The notes: generated by a model from the sequence alone, not told the origin. Counted from the stretch's first letter, positions 1 to 8,658 are shown. The stretch is DNA of 64,000 nucleotides from Arenimonas sp. (GCA_019459145.1 JAIBEK010000028.1:1-64000); one strand, 5' to 3'. Numbers and translations: made by a program.

Positions 1-180
1 GGGACTATATCCGCATCGCAGCACTACCGGACGCCGAAACAGCGCTCCGGCTCATCGACGGATGGATCGAGGACTATAACGAAATCCATCCCCATTCCGC
101 GCTCAAGATGGCTTCCCCTCGGCAGTTCATCAGGGCTAAATTAAACTAGCCGACATGTCCGGTCAAACGGGGTGCACTCC
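1..180 (+). mobile_element. Right end of an IS3-family insertion sequence (partial)
   Basis: The end of a DDE transposase frame (stop at 147-149) is followed by about 30 bases that look like an IS3-family terminal repeat and finish in GGGGTGCACTCCA, with the CA dinucleotide usual for the right tip of this family. The left end is outside the window, so the inverted repeat cannot be confirmed. The insertion seems to have removed the 5' end of the gene that follows. Confidence 0.75.
3..149 (+). CDS. IS3-family transposase OrfB (integrase core), C-terminal fragment
   Basis: The frame is open from the window edge and encodes 48 residues before a TAG stop. It carries the end of the integrase core typical of IS3 OrfB: a WIEDYNEIHPHSAL stretch, where the family's YN..RPH(S/Q)AL signature lies, followed by MASPRQF and a short basic tail. 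In an intact element OrfB is made as an OrfAB frameshift fusion that cuts and joins the element ends. Only the last one-sixth or so is in this window, so intactness cannot be judged. Confidence 0.85.
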   Translation, partial: DYIRIAALPDAETALRLIDGWIEDYNEIHPHSALKMASPRQFIRAKLN

Positions 181-1020
181 ATTTCCGCCATTTGCATTTG
201 CAGAGAATACTGACAAGGCCAGCGACCCCAACAAGCCATGCAAGCAAGGTGAGGAGGACCGCAACTCCGATATTTGCGCACAATGGAAGGCTGCCGATGC
301 TGCCAGAGATTCGGCTGACTGGGGTATGCGCACTTTCTTCCTCGGTGTCATTGGTACGGTAATAGGCTTTTTCACTCTTGTCGCCGCTAGCGCCGCCGCC
401 CTTTACGCCAAGGCTGCCGCTAATCATGCTGGCAGGGGGCTGACGCCGCTGACATAGCGATAATTGAAACCAGAAAAATCGGACAAGCTCAGACCAAAGC
501 GTACTTGAGTTGCACTTCCGCCAAATACAAACGAACCAGGGACAGCATTACGGCTATCCTTGAAATTGAGAATATTGGGAACTCGCCCGCTAAGTACGTG
601 AGAATTGCCGGAGATGTAGTAATCCACGAGGCCGTCGGAACTCAGTCTCACTCTAGGGTTATTGGTTGGGCCAGCTCCACGCGAGAAACTTTCAAATGCC
701 AACCTATCGTTACTAAAGGGAAGATTGTCGAGGAAGCCTGGTTTGGGTGGGAAACGTGTTTCTTACCAAAGCTGGATGAATTCGACACCGAAGGGCACGC
801 ACTCAGCATTTTTCGTTCTGGTAACGAAATATGGTTCAATCTCACTATCATTTACACCGACGTATTCGGCGAGAAGAATGTGGTTCCACTCGATTTGGAG
901 GCCATCATTGATGCCCATCCACTCAGCCCCAATAAGAAGCGATCGAACACTGGAACTCTTAGGGTCAGGGTTAGTGACGATCGGCTCGATCATCTTGAAG
1001 AGGACGAAGGAACTGCCTAG
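181..1020 (+). pseudogene. Membrane-anchored hypothetical protein, 5'-truncated by an IS and frameshifted
   Basis: Two open stretches, 155-457 (frame 2) and 505-1020 (frame 1), join into one protein if a single G is restored in the GGGGG run at about 434-438. The join then reads through ...YAKAAANHAGRGADAADIA... into ...RKIGQAQTKAYLSC.... The reconstructed protein has an acidic/Cys-containing N-terminal stretch with a WKAADAA motif, one transmembrane helix (FFLGVIGTVIGFFTLVAAS) and a beta-rich C-terminal domain that uses the IENIGNSPAKYV pattern. The ATG at 155 lies inside the putative IS end, so the first residues are IS-encoded and the native start is lost. I do not know the function. Similar one-helix proteins are annotated as hypothetical in many proteobacteria. 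A sequencing error in the homopolymer could explain the frameshift but not the missing start. Confidence 0.7.
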
Positions 1021-1158
1021 TGCAGAAACGACGCATCTAAGGATCATTCACCCCTTCCTTTGAAGCTTCGTCGGCTTGCGCCGACCACGCCTCACCCTTC
1101 ACCTTGCCGGGAATCAGTGCTACCCGTTCGACCAGCGTTTCATCGTTCAAGGCATCAC

Positions 1159-1743
1159 GTGTTTCGGGTTCCCCTCCTCATCGCCGTTGCGCTTGTCATC
1201 GCCTTTGGCGGCGGGATATTGACGACGCTTTCGGCGCTCAATGCCTCGGCGGGCTTCGGGGCCATTCGGCTCGGCGTGTGGAGCGCCTTTCCTGACGTGC
1301 AGACGGCCGATGCCGATCCTTATGCGAAGTCGCACAGGGCCAAGGCCGGGCGGCTGCTCTATGGTTCGGCCGAGGGGCTGTCGTTCACCGCCTCGAGCGA
1401 CGAGGACGGCAACCAGTTGACCGGCACCTGCAGCTACAGGATCGTCGGGCGCACGCCGGCGGCAAGGCTGTGGACGCTCTATGCCGCCGATCCGGACGGA
1501 CAGCCGCTCGCCACCCGGACCGAGCTGCCCTTCGCGCATAATTCGCAAGGCATCCTGCGCAACCAGGACGGCTCGTTCGAGATCACGGTTTCGCCGACGG
1601 CCCGGCCGATGAACTGGCTGGCGCTGCCCGATACCGGCGCGTTTTCGCTGGTGCTGACCCTGCTCGACACGCCGGCGGCCGGAAGCTCGGGCTTGATCGG
1701 GCTGGAAATGCCGAAGATCGAGCGCCTGGGGTGCGGCCAATGA
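1159..1743 (+). CDS. DUF1214 domain-containing protein
   Basis: This protein of about 194 residues has an N-terminal signal anchor (LLIAVALVIAFGGGILTTL) followed by a beta-rich domain matching the rhizobial DUF1214 type (FGAIRLGVWSAFP, WTLYAADPDGQPLA, GSFEITVSPTARPMNWLALP). In other proteins DUF1214 and DUF1254 are fused; here they are separate adjacent genes, a common arrangement in Rhizobiales. The function is unknown but probably envelope-located. I chose the GTG at 1159 because it places the hydrophobic helix at the N-terminus. A TTG at 1060 would add a 33-residue basic leader. The stop overlaps the start of the DUF1254 gene, so the two are translationally coupled. Confidence 0.8.
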   Translation: MFRVPLLIAVALVIAFGGGILTTLSALNASAGFGAIRLGVWSAFPDVQTADADPYAKSHRAKAGRLLYGSAEGLSFTASSDEDGNQLTGTCSYRIVGRTPAARLWTLYAADPDGQPLATRTELPFAHNSQGILRNQDGSFEITVSPTARPMNWLALPDTGAFSLVLTLLDTPAAGSSGLIGLEMPKIERLGCGQ

Positions 1744-2333
1744 ACCGGCTGACCTATGCGGCGCTGACCGGCCTGATCGGCGCGGCCCTGCTGCACATCA
1801 TCATCATCCTGGCGCTTCCCAATTTTACCGGCAAGGACGCCTATACCCGGATCAAGGCGGCCGGGCCGTCGCATCGCTTCATCATGCTGCCTGACAGGGC
1901 CGACAACCGGGCCGACAATAAAGTCGACGGGCAGGCCGAGGGTTCCGATCGGACGGCGCTTGCCAATGTCGATCCGTTCCTCAAGGTCGCGGTCTGCCAT
2001 TTCGACATCACCCGCGCGCCGCTCAGGCTTTACGCGGCGGCAGGCCCCAGCTTCTGGTCGATGGCGGTCTTCGATGCCGGTTCCAATGAAGTATTCTCGA
2101 TGAACGACCGCACCTCGGTCGGCGGCGATCTCGATGCGGTGGTGGCGACGCCGGCCCAGGTGGCGCAGATCCGCAAGGCGCCGGGCGCGGCGCTGACCCA
2201 GTCGATCCTGGTCGAATATCGCGGCTCGACCGGTTATGTCGTGCTGCGCACCATGGAGCCGGCGCCAAGCTTTGCGGCCCAGGCCCGCGCCTTCCTCGAC
2301 GAGGCGCTGTGCGCGCCGCTGGTCGAGGACTGA
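1740..2333 (+). CDS. DUF1254 domain-containing protein
   Basis: The product of about 197 residues starts at an ATG overlapping the previous stop (ATGA). It has an N-terminal membrane helix (LTGLIGAALLHIIIILAL) and a DUF1254-like domain with the PFLKVAVCHFDIT, PSFWSMAVFDAGSNEVFSMND and VVLRTMEPAPSF segments seen in the short rhizobial members of this family. It should sit in or outside the inner membrane together with its DUF1214 partner. The biochemical role is not known. The start at 1740 is preferred over GTG 1731 because of the overlap and homologue-like N-terminus. Confidence 0.85.
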   Translation: MNRLTYAALTGLIGAALLHIIIILALPNFTGKDAYTRIKAAGPSHRFIMLPDRADNRADNKVDGQAEGSDRTALANVDPFLKVAVCHFDITRAPLRLYAAAGPSFWSMAVFDAGSNEVFSMNDRTSVGGDLDAVVATPAQVAQIRKAPGAALTQSILVEYRGSTGYVVLRTMEPAPSFAAQARAFLDEALCAPLVED

Positions 2334-2401
2334 CAGCCCACCGGCTTTTGTCCGGGCGTCGGCTGCCGCAGGCGTGGACCCGGGGGATTCACCAGGCTTG
2401 T

Positions 2402-2599
2402 TCAACAGCCGAGGCTGTCCTGCCCCTTGCCGCCCTTCGGCCGCGGCAGCGCCGGCAGGCGGGCATCCGCCTTGGCCGGCGTCTCGCGCCGCTCGTAGCG
2501 TATGCCGGTAAACAGCAGCACGTCCGCCTTGCCGCCATCGCTGCGGGTCACGCGGCCGGACAGCGACAGCCGATCCTCGATCTTGATAATTTGCGCCAT
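2402..2599 (-). CDS. Small conserved hypothetical protein (65 aa)
   Basis: The 65-residue product starts MAQIIKIEDRLSLSGRVTR and ends in a Pro/Lys/Gly-rich tail. A strong ribosome-binding site (GAAGGAGACGAGC) directly precedes the ATG at 2599, which decides this start over an upstream TTG at 2614. No transmembrane helix or recognised domain is visible. The strong initiation signal supports a real gene; the function is unknown. Confidence 0.6.
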   Translation of the reverse strand: MAQIIKIEDRLSLSGRVTRSDGGKADVLLFTGIRYERRETPAKADARLPALPRPKGGKGQDSLGC

Positions 2600-2868
2600 G
2601 CTCGTCTCCTTCAACAGAAATCGAGACGGATGAAGTTTGAAGCGATCTCACCCTGTCCTTCCCCTGGAAGGACCGGCGCAATCCCCGGCTGCCGGACCGC
2701 GCAAAGACACTGCGGCCGGCGCTGGCCGAAGCCATTCTGCGCCTTTCTCCTGCGCGATCAAAGAGGGTGTCTGGCAGCCCTCTTAGGCCACGCAATTTGC
2801 GGTACATGCGCGGTTTGGCGAATCATTTGTGCGCCACCTCGCTGACTGTCGATTGAGCCAGAGCTTAG

Positions 2869-2898
2869 TTAACAGGTTGCTAACAAATTCCCTATAAT
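2869..2898 (+). promoter_or_regulatory. Predicted sigma70-type promoter of the DUF2336 gene
   Basis: TTAACA (2869-2874) and TATAAT (2893-2898) are separated by 18 bp, a near-consensus housekeeping promoter in a 400-bp gene-free stretch (2600-2999). Transcription would begin about 95 bases before the ATG at 3000. The -35 sits in GTTAACAGGTTGCTAAC, which also resembles a TTAA-N7-TTAA (CtrA) box with one mismatch; that reading is speculative. Confidence 0.5.
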
Positions 2899-2999
2899 GT
2901 GTGCCAATCGGGTATTGCGTAAGTGTGGGTCTTGTTGTGATCGATCAGTTTCGAGAGCTGGAAAAGCCGGTAAGCGTGAGAAAAAGGGACGTTGTGCTG

Positions 3000-4145
3000 A
3001 TGGCGACGGTCACGAGTTTCGAGGCCTTGCAGTTTCCGACAAGGAACGAACTCAGGCAGTTCGCCGAGCTGTTTTCGCCGCTGTTCCACGCCTCGACCGA
3101 AGAGGCCCGCCGCCAGGCCGTCTCCGCCCTGTCGCAGTGCCCGAACGTGCCGAGCGCGGTCGCGCTGTTCATCGCCTCGCAACCGATCTCGATCGCCGCG
3201 CCCTTCCTCGTCTCCTCGCCCTGCCTGTCCGACGACCTTTTGATCATGATCGCCCGCACGCAAGGCACGGCCCATGCGCGCGCCATCGTCCGGCGCGAGC
3301 AGCTGTCGCCCACGGTGATCGACGCGCTGGTCGGCCTGCGCCACAGCGAGCCGCCGAAGGACACGGCAAGCGCCCGGACATTTGCGCCTCTTGCCGCCGG
3401 CACGACGACACCCCCCCCGGCCCGATCGACATCTGCTCAAGCCGAGCCTGCCTATGCCAGACGCAGCCGGTCCCGGTCCGCCAAGGGCGCGCCGCCGCCA
3501 ATGGCCGGCGCTTCGGCAGCCGCCTCAGAATGGCAGCCGGCGCCCGCGCCAAGCGCCCCGGCCACCGGCGCCGCCGCACGCGAGGAAGAGCTGCGCGACC
3601 AGATCCGGCGGCTTGCCGCCCATGTCAGCCGCCCGGCTTCCGACCGCCTCGGCCTTCGCACCATCACGCCGATGCAGTCGGCGCTGCTGGTGCGTTTTGC
3701 CCGCAACCGCGAGGGCGGCGCCTTTGCCACCACGCTCGCCGATGTCCTGTCGTCCAGCCGCTGGCTGTCGGAGCGAATCCTGCTCGACATTTCCGGCCGG
3801 CAGCTGGCGACCACGCTGCTCGGCGTCGGCATGGAGGCTGACGAGGCGGTGTTCGTGCTGGAGAGGCTCTATCCGCATCTCGCCAAGCCGGCGACCGGCT
3901 CGACCCGCGCCGAGCAATTGTGGAACGGGCTCGATGCCGTCGAATGCGAGGAGAGGATCGAAACCTGGCGCCGCGCCGACAGCTATACCTTCCCCACCGA
4001 GCGGGAACCGGTCGCCGCCCAGCCGGTCGCCGTTCAGCCGCCCCCCATCCAGCCGGCCAATACGCCGGCCCCTCGTGCCAATCCGGCCGCCGTTCCGACC
4101 AGCGATACCCTGAGCCGCCCGGTCTTGCGCCAGCGGACGCGATAG
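3000..4145 (+). CDS. DUF2336 domain-containing protein
   Basis: The product is about 381 residues. The N-terminal ~130 residues form an all-helical, HEAT-like DUF2336 domain (FAELFSPLFHASTEEARRQAVSALSQCPNVPSAVALFIASQ; LVSSPCLSDDLLIMIARTQG). A long Pro/Ala-rich, probably disordered linker (about 145-225) follows, then a second helical region and another Pro-rich tail. No signal peptide is visible. DUF2336 proteins are frequent in Rhizobiales and Caulobacterales and their molecular role is unsettled. The ATG at 3000 follows AGGGA at proper spacing; in-frame upstream starts reach 2901 but lack a good site. Confidence 0.8.
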   Translation: MATVTSFEALQFPTRNELRQFAELFSPLFHASTEEARRQAVSALSQCPNVPSAVALFIASQPISIAAPFLVSSPCLSDDLLIMIARTQGTAHARAIVRREQLSPTVIDALVGLRHSEPPKDTASARTFAPLAAGTTTPPPARSTSAQAEPAYARRSRSRSAKGAPPPMAGASAAASEWQPAPAPSAPATGAAAREEELRDQIRRLAAHVSRPASDRLGLRTITPMQSALLVRFARNREGGAFATTLADVLSSSRWLSERILLDISGRQLATTLLGVGMEADEAVFVLERLYPHLAKPATGSTRAEQLWNGLDAVECEERIETWRRADSYTFPTEREPVAAQPVAVQPPPIQPANTPAPRANPAAVPTSDTLSRPVLRQRTR

Positions 4146-4286
4146 ACCGCATCCTCGCCCCATCGCGGTAGAAGAAGCAAAATCGGGGCTCTGGGCGGCA
4201 GGAAGAGGAACGCTTGCAGAGGTTCCGGCGCTTGTCTGCGGGGCTGCGGCGACCTACATCCGCCTCGACAGTGATGGAGAGCCGGA

Positions 4287-5000
4287 ATGATCCTTGACGC
4301 AGCAGGCCTTGCCCTGCGCAATCTCTTTGCCCCCGAGACGCGCTCGGTCTTCTGGAAGGTGATCGGCCTGACGCTCGTTGTGCTGGCGGGGCTGTGGTTC
4401 GCGCTGCGCGAGACCTTCGTCGCCTATGCCATGCCCTGGGTCGATGCCCTCATTCCCGGCACGCCGGAATGGGCGGGATGGCTCACCTTCATCTTCGGCA
4501 TTTTCGCCAGCATCGGCCTGGCGCTGGCGCTGGCGCTGCTCTTGTCCTCGGTGACGGCGATCATCGCCGGCCTGTTCCTCGACGATGTGGCCGAGGTGAT
4601 CGAGAAGCGCGATTATCCGGGCGATCGGCCGGGCACGGCCATGCCGATCGGCGCGGCCATGCTCTCATCGCTGAAATTCTTCGGCATCGTGCTTGTCGGC
4701 AATTTCATTGCCTTGTTGCTGCTGCTCGTGCCCGGCGTCAACATCGTCGCCTTCTTCCTCGTCAACGGCTACCTGCTCGGCCGGGAATTCTTCGAATTCG
4801 CCGCCATGCGCTTCCGTTCGCCCGATGAGGCGCGGCTGTTCCGCTCGCGCCATTCCGGCACGGTGTTCGCCGGCGGGCTGGTGATTGCCGGCTTCCTGGC
4901 GATCCCGTTCGTCAACCTCCTGACCCCGCTCTTTGCCGCCGGGCTTATGGTGCATTTGCACAAGAAGCTGTCGGCGCGGGACAGTGTCCAGCCCGTCTGA
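4287..5000 (+). CDS. EI24/CysZ-like integral membrane protein
   Basis: This 237-residue polytopic protein has hydrophobic segments at about 22-42, 65-95, 130-160 and 195-225 and the family-typical cytoplasmic motif LGREFFEFAAMR between helices. It matches the EI24/sulfate transporter (CysZ-like) family. CysZ proteins mediate sulfate uptake, but rhizobial members of this wider family have not been shown to do so, and no sulfate genes are next to it. In related genomes this gene usually lies near nth and the DUF2244 gene, as here, with the VOC/TetR pair inserted between them. Confidence 0.75.
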   Translation: MILDAAGLALRNLFAPETRSVFWKVIGLTLVVLAGLWFALRETFVAYAMPWVDALIPGTPEWAGWLTFIFGIFASIGLALALALLLSSVTAIIAGLFLDDVAEVIEKRDYPGDRPGTAMPIGAAMLSSLKFFGIVLVGNFIALLLLLVPGVNIVAFFLVNGYLLGREFFEFAAMRFRSPDEARLFRSRHSGTVFAGGLVIAGFLAIPFVNLLTPLFAAGLMVHLHKKLSARDSVQPV

Positions 5001-5426
5001 TCAAGACGGCAGCGCCGCCAAGTCGTACATCGCGGCGAACTCCGCGCTCGGCGGGATCGGCTTGATGATGTCGATCAGAACGCCGTTGGGGTCGGCGGTG
5101 ATGAAGTGGCGCTGGCCAAAGTCCTCTTCCGTCAATTCCTTCAGGATCGGCAAGCCGGCCTTCTTGCAGGCCTCGTATAGCGCATCGGGATCCTCGACCT
5201 CGAAGTTCAGGATGAGGCCGGCTATGCCCGCGCGGGCCTTGGCCGGTACGGTTTCGTGGGACGCATCGAGGATTGCAAGCGTGACCTTTTCGTCCTCGGT
5301 GGACTGCAGATGCACATACCAGTCGCTCTCGAACAGCGGCGCAAAGCGGAAATGCTGGCAATAGAAGCCGGCAGTTTCGGCGACGCGATCGGTCATGATC
5401 ACCGGGTAATAGCTCGTCGTCTTCAT
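5001..5426 (-). CDS. VOC (glyoxalase/bleomycin-resistance) superfamily protein
   Basis: The product is 141 residues with a single VOC fold: an N-terminal beta-alpha-beta ([21 protein letters not shown]) and a C-terminal half ending [21 protein letters not shown]. The substrate is unknown; related proteins bind or detoxify small molecules through a bidentate metal site, and typical metal ligands are only partly evident here. GGAGGAGCG precedes the ATG at 5426. It is divergent from a TetR regulator and shares two operator-like repeats with it, so it is most likely the regulated target. It ends right after the EI24 gene on the opposite strand. Confidence 0.85.
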   Translation of the reverse strand: MKTTSYYPVIMTDRVAETAGFYCQHFRFAPLFESDWYVHLQSTEDEKVTLAILDASHETVPAKARAGIAGLILNFEVEDPDALYEACKKAGLPILKELTEEDFGQRHFITADPNGVLIDIIKPIPPSAEFAAMYDLAALPS

Positions 5427-5451
5427 GGCTTTCGCTCCTCCTCGATTTAAC

Positions 5452-5501
5452 ATACAACGTGAATGTATCCTGATGGGTAACATACATACATCGTGAATGT
5501 A
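5452..5501. promoter_or_regulatory. Two operator-like dyads between VOC gene and tetR
   Basis: Two near-identical dyads lie in the divergent promoter: TACA-N7-TGTA at 5453-5467 (within ATACAACGTGAATGTAT) and again at 5487-5501 (TACATCGTGAATGTA). Their centres are 34 bp apart, a little over three helical turns. The second ends 10 bases before the tetR start. Paired copies in a divergent TetR promoter are what autorepression plus target repression would need; binding is inferred. Confidence 0.65.
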
Positions 5502-5511
5502 AAGAGGGCTC

Positions 5512-6096
5512 ATGGCGAGAAACACCCGGGAAGGCATGGAGCAGACGCGGCAGGCGCTGATTGGCGCAGCCCGGCGGCTGTTCGCGGAAAGAGGATTTTC
5601 CGACACCGCCACACCCGACATTGTCGCGGCTGCGGGCGTCACACGAGGTGCTCTCTACCATCACTTCGACGACAAGAAAGCCCTGTTTGAAGCGGTCCTT
5701 GCTGCCGAAGCGGAGGCGGTTGCCGCAGCCATCGAAACTCAATCCGATGGGGCCACGTCTGCGCGCCAGGCTTTGCTTTCGGGCGCCAAGGCCTATTTCG
5801 ACGCCATGCGTGAACCCGGGCGGACGCGGCTGCTTCTGCTCGACGGTCCTGCCGTGCTGGGAGCCGCCAGGGTGTCGAAGATGGATGCCGAGCAGGCCGA
5901 AGGTCGATTGCGCGAGGGGCTCAAGGCCCATCTCGAAGAGGCCGGCTGTCCCCTCGAGGGTCTCGATGCGTTGACCGATCTGCTCTCGGCTGCGTTCGAC
6001 CGTGCTGCCCTTGCTGTCGAGGCGGGAGGGTCGAGGGGCGAATACGAGCGAGCGATCGCAACGCTTGTCGATGGCCTGGCGCAGGCACAGCCCTGA
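5512..6096 (+). CDS. TetR/AcrR family transcriptional regulator
   Basis: The 194-residue protein has a textbook TetR N-terminal DNA-binding domain (residues 10-57: [45 protein letters not shown]). The helical C-terminal ligand domain is diverse in this family. It probably represses its own promoter and the divergent VOC gene through the TACA-N7-TGTA pair. The inducer is unknown. The ATG at 5512 follows AAGAGGG. Confidence 0.92.
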   Translation: MARNTREGMEQTRQALIGAARRLFAERGFSDTATPDIVAAAGVTRGALYHHFDDKKALFEAVLAAEAEAVAAAIETQSDGATSARQALLSGAKAYFDAMREPGRTRLLLLDGPAVLGAARVSKMDAEQAEGRLREGLKAHLEEAGCPLEGLDALTDLLSAAFDRAALAVEAGGSRGEYERAIATLVDGLAQAQP

Positions 6097-6146
6097 GGGA
6101 GCGGCGCAGTCTCCAATGCGATTGCGGACGGCATCGTCGAGATAGC

Positions 6147-6923
6147 TCAGTCAGCGGCCCCGACCATCTGTGGTGGCAGCTCCACCAACGGGGCCGGCAC
6201 GTCACAGGTCTTTTCCGGCGACTTGCAGATGTCGGCGATGACGCAGCGTTCGCATTCCGGCTTGCGCGCCTTGCAGCAGTAGCGCCCGTGCAGGATCAGC
6301 CAGTGATGGGCGTGGAAAAGATACTGTTTCGGGATGATCCGCAACAGCTTGTCCTCGATCTCGTCCGGCGTCTTGCCGGGGGCGAGGCGGATGCGGTTGG
6401 CGATGCGGAAGATATGGGTGTCGACGGCGATCGTCGGGATGCCGAAGGCCATGGACATGACGACATTGGCGGTCTTGCGGCCGACGCCGGGCAGCGTCAC
6501 CAGTTCCTCGCGGGTTTTTGGCACCTCGCCGCCATAGACGTCCACCAGGCGCTGCGAGAGCGCAATCACGTTCTTCGCCTTGTTGCGGAACAGCCCAATC
6601 GTCTTGATGTAGTCGCGGACCTTTTCCTCGCCGAGATCGAGCATCTTCTGCGGCGTGTCGGCGACCTTGAACAGGGCGCGCGTCGCCTTGTTGACGCCGG
6701 CGTCGGTCGCCTGGGCCGACAGCGCCACGGCAACGACGAGGGTAAACGGATTGACGTGTTCCAGTTCGCCCTTCGGCTCCGGCCGCTGGATGGAAAAGCG
6801 GCGGAAGATCTCCTCCAGCTCGGCTTTCGAATAGGCTGATCGCACTGCCGGCTTGCGCTTTGCGGCGGCGGGAATTGACTTTTTCAAGGTTTGGGTGCTG
6901 GATTTCTTCGATGGACTCGTCAT
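6147..6923 (-). CDS. nth: Endonuclease III (DNA glycosylase/AP lyase)
   Basis: The product is 258 residues. It excises oxidised pyrimidines and nicks abasic sites in base-excision repair. The helix-hairpin-helix motif LPGVGRKTANVV contains the catalytic lysine (about K150) and the catalytic Asp is in AVDTHIFR (about D168). A C-terminal iron-sulfur cluster motif C-x6-C-x2-C-x5-C (about C217, C224, C227, C233) is intact. A Lys-rich N-terminal extension of about 30 residues is common in rhizobial Nth. The ATG at 6923 was chosen over 6959 because the latter would overlap the divergent DUF2244 gene. Confidence 0.95.
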   Translation of the reverse strand: MTSPSKKSSTQTLKKSIPAAAKRKPAVRSAYSKAELEEIFRRFSIQRPEPKGELEHVNPFTLVVAVALSAQATDAGVNKATRALFKVADTPQKMLDLGEEKVRDYIKTIGLFRNKAKNVIALSQRLVDVYGGEVPKTREELVTLPGVGRKTANVVMSMAFGIPTIAVDTHIFRIANRIRLAPGKTPDEIEDKLLRIIPKQYLFHAHHWLILHGRYCCKARKPECERCVIADICKSPEKTCDVPAPLVELPPQMVGAAD

Positions 6924-6945
6924 GGACAATCTATAGTCGGCCCCA

Positions 6946-7443
6946 ATGACCAATGGCAATGTGAACCCCGTCGCGGAGCAGCCGATATTCGCTGCCGAAC
7001 TCGTGCCCTACCGCTCGCTCGGCCGAAAGGGCTTCCGCATCCTGCTGATGATCACCGGCACGGTCTGCGCCGTCCACGCCGCGTTCTTCATGTCGACCGG
7101 TGCCTGGCCGATCGGCCTGTTCTTCGGCCTCGACTTCCTGCTGCTCTACGGCGCCTTCTGGCTGAACTACCGATCCGGCCGCGCCCGCGAGGAGGTCTAT
7201 GTCTCGCGCACCGACCTTGCGATCCGCAAGTTCACGCCCTCGGGACGGATGACCGAATACTGGTACAACCCGTTCTGGGCGCGCTTCTTCGTCAAGCGCC
7301 ACGACGAGATCGGCATCGTCTCGATGCAGGTTACCGGCCAAGGCAAGCGCACCGAGATCGGTTCGTTTCTCAATCCCGACGACCGGGAGAGTTTTGCCAG
7401 GGCGTTCAAGGGCGCGCTGGCGACGGCCAAGCAGCGGATTTGA
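6946..7443 (+). CDS. DUF2244 domain-containing membrane protein
   Basis: The product is 165 residues: a cytoplasmic N-terminus, two adjacent transmembrane helices (about 30-70: GFRILLMITGTVCAVHAAFFM and GLFFGLDFLLLYGAFWLNY) and a beta-rich C-terminal domain (VSRTDLAIRKFTPSGRMTEYWYNPFWARF). This is the DUF2244 pattern, conserved next to nth in many alphaproteobacteria. Its function is unknown. It is transcribed divergently from nth with only 22 bp between the start codons, so the promoters must overlap the 5' coding ends. Confidence 0.88.
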   Translation: MTNGNVNPVAEQPIFAAELVPYRSLGRKGFRILLMITGTVCAVHAAFFMSTGAWPIGLFFGLDFLLLYGAFWLNYRSGRAREEVYVSRTDLAIRKFTPSGRMTEYWYNPFWARFFVKRHDEIGIVSMQVTGQGKRTEIGSFLNPDDRESFARAFKGALATAKQRI

Positions 7444-7473
7444 CTTGGGTGTTCTTTGAGAGGTCGGTGATCA

Positions 7474-7588
7474 GCCCCTCATCCGCCTGCCGGCACCTTC
7501 TCCCCATGGTCATGGGGAGAAGGGACAAGCGGCACCGCCATGGCCGTCCCCTCTCCCCGTTTACGGGGAGAGGGTCAGGGTGAGGGGC
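7474..7588 (+). repeat. RIME-type intergenic palindromic element, copy 1
   Basis: The element begins GCCCCTCATCCGCCTGCCGG and ends in GTGAGGGGC, the inverse of its start. It contains two internal hairpins, CTTCTCCCCatggtcatGGGGAGAAG and CTCTCCCCgtttacGGGGAGAG. This layout matches the Rhizobium-specific intergenic mosaic elements known from Sinorhizobium and Rhizobium. Further copies occur at 9703, 28225, 43070 (half) and 60094 (inverted). Confidence 0.8.
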
Positions 7589-7691
7589 TGTCGTTTACTC
7601 AAGGTCATCGACCGTCACTAGGCATGGCAAGAAACGGGTGGCGTGGCGGCCTTGCCCGTGGTGAAGTCGCATCACAGATGAGGACCGCGCC

Positions 7692-8582
7692 ATGACCCTT
7701 GCCCAGCAGATCGACCTATCCGCAACCACCGACATCACGCCCGAGGGCTCCGACTACGAGACCGTGCGCCGGGTGATCGAGATGCTGACGCTCGACTATC
7801 AGGCGCAGCCGTCGCTGGAGACGCTTTCGGCGCGGCTGGGCGTCTCCCAGAGCCAGTTGCAGAAGACCTTCACCCGCTGGGCGGGGCTATCGCCGAAAGG
7901 CTTTCTGCAGGCCGTGACGCTCGACCATGCCAAGCGGCTGCTCGGCCAGGAAGGCATGCCGCTCTTGGAAACCTCGATCGAGCTCGGCCTGTCGGGACCG
8001 GGCCGGCTGCACGATCTGTTCGTCACGCACGAGGCCATGTCGCCGGGGGAATGGAAGGCGAAAGGCGCCGGGCTGACCATCCGCTACGGCTTTCATCCCT
8101 CCCCCTTCGGGCTGGCGCTGGTGATGGTGACCGAGCGGGGGCTGGCGGGGCTGGCCTTTGCCGATCCGGGCGGAGAGGCCGCCTGCTTCGACGACATGGC
8201 CAAGCGCTGGCCGCAGGCGCACTATGTCGCCGACCAGACTGCTACCGCGCCCTATGCGAGCCGCATCTTCGAGCCTGCGAAATGGTCGGGCGAGCAGCCG
8301 CTGCGGGTCGTGCTGATCGGCACCGACTTCCAGGTTCGGGTCTGGGAGAGCCTGCTTGAAATCCCGCTCGGCAAGGCGGTCACCTATTCCGACATCGCCG
8401 CCCGGATCGGCCAGCCGACGGCCAGCCGGGCGGTCGGTGCAGCGGTCGGACGCAATCCGATCTCCTTCGTCGTGCCCTGCCACCGGGCGCTCGGCAAGAG
8501 CGGGGCGCTCACCGGCTATCACTGGGGCCTGACGCGCAAGCGCGCCATGCTCGGCTGGGAGGCGGGAAAGATCTGTGGCTGA
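7692..8582 (+). CDS. AraC-type HTH / methylated-DNA-protein-cysteine methyltransferase (Ada-like, lacks N-Ada domain)
   Basis: The product is 296 residues. Residues about 25-120 form an AraC-type helix-turn-helix (LSARLGVSQSQLQKTFTRWAGLSPKGFLQ). The rest is an O6-alkylguanine-DNA alkyltransferase domain with the acceptor cysteine in VVPCHRALG (about C263), the helix-turn-helix region SRAVGAAVGRNP and the Asn-hinge/arginine finger region. It removes alkyl groups from guanine by irreversible self-methylation. The N-terminal zinc-cysteine phosphotriester sensor of E. coli Ada is absent, so Ada-type activation by methyl phosphotriesters is not expected. No partner gene is in the same transcript. 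Confidence 0.9.
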   Translation: MTLAQQIDLSATTDITPEGSDYETVRRVIEMLTLDYQAQPSLETLSARLGVSQSQLQKTFTRWAGLSPKGFLQAVTLDHAKRLLGQEGMPLLETSIELGLSGPGRLHDLFVTHEAMSPGEWKAKGAGLTIRYGFHPSPFGLALVMVTERGLAGLAFADPGGEAACFDDMAKRWPQAHYVADQTATAPYASRIFEPAKWSGEQPLRVVLIGTDFQVRVWESLLEIPLGKAVTYSDIAARIGQPTASRAVGAAVGRNPISFVVPCHRALGKSGALTGYHWGLTRKRAMLGWEAGKICG

Positions 8583-8629
8583 CATCGCCGACGGATCACT
8601 TAATCGATTAGAATCGTTTTCCCGCATTC

Positions 8630-8658
8630 TTGACTTTGCCATCTTCGGCTGGTGATAG
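8630..8658 (+). promoter_or_regulatory. Predicted promoter of tal
   Basis: TTGACT (8630-8635) and TGATAG (8653-8658) are 17 bp apart and lie about 70 bases upstream of the transaldolase start. The pair is a reasonable sigma70-type match; it has no experimental support here. Confidence 0.4.
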
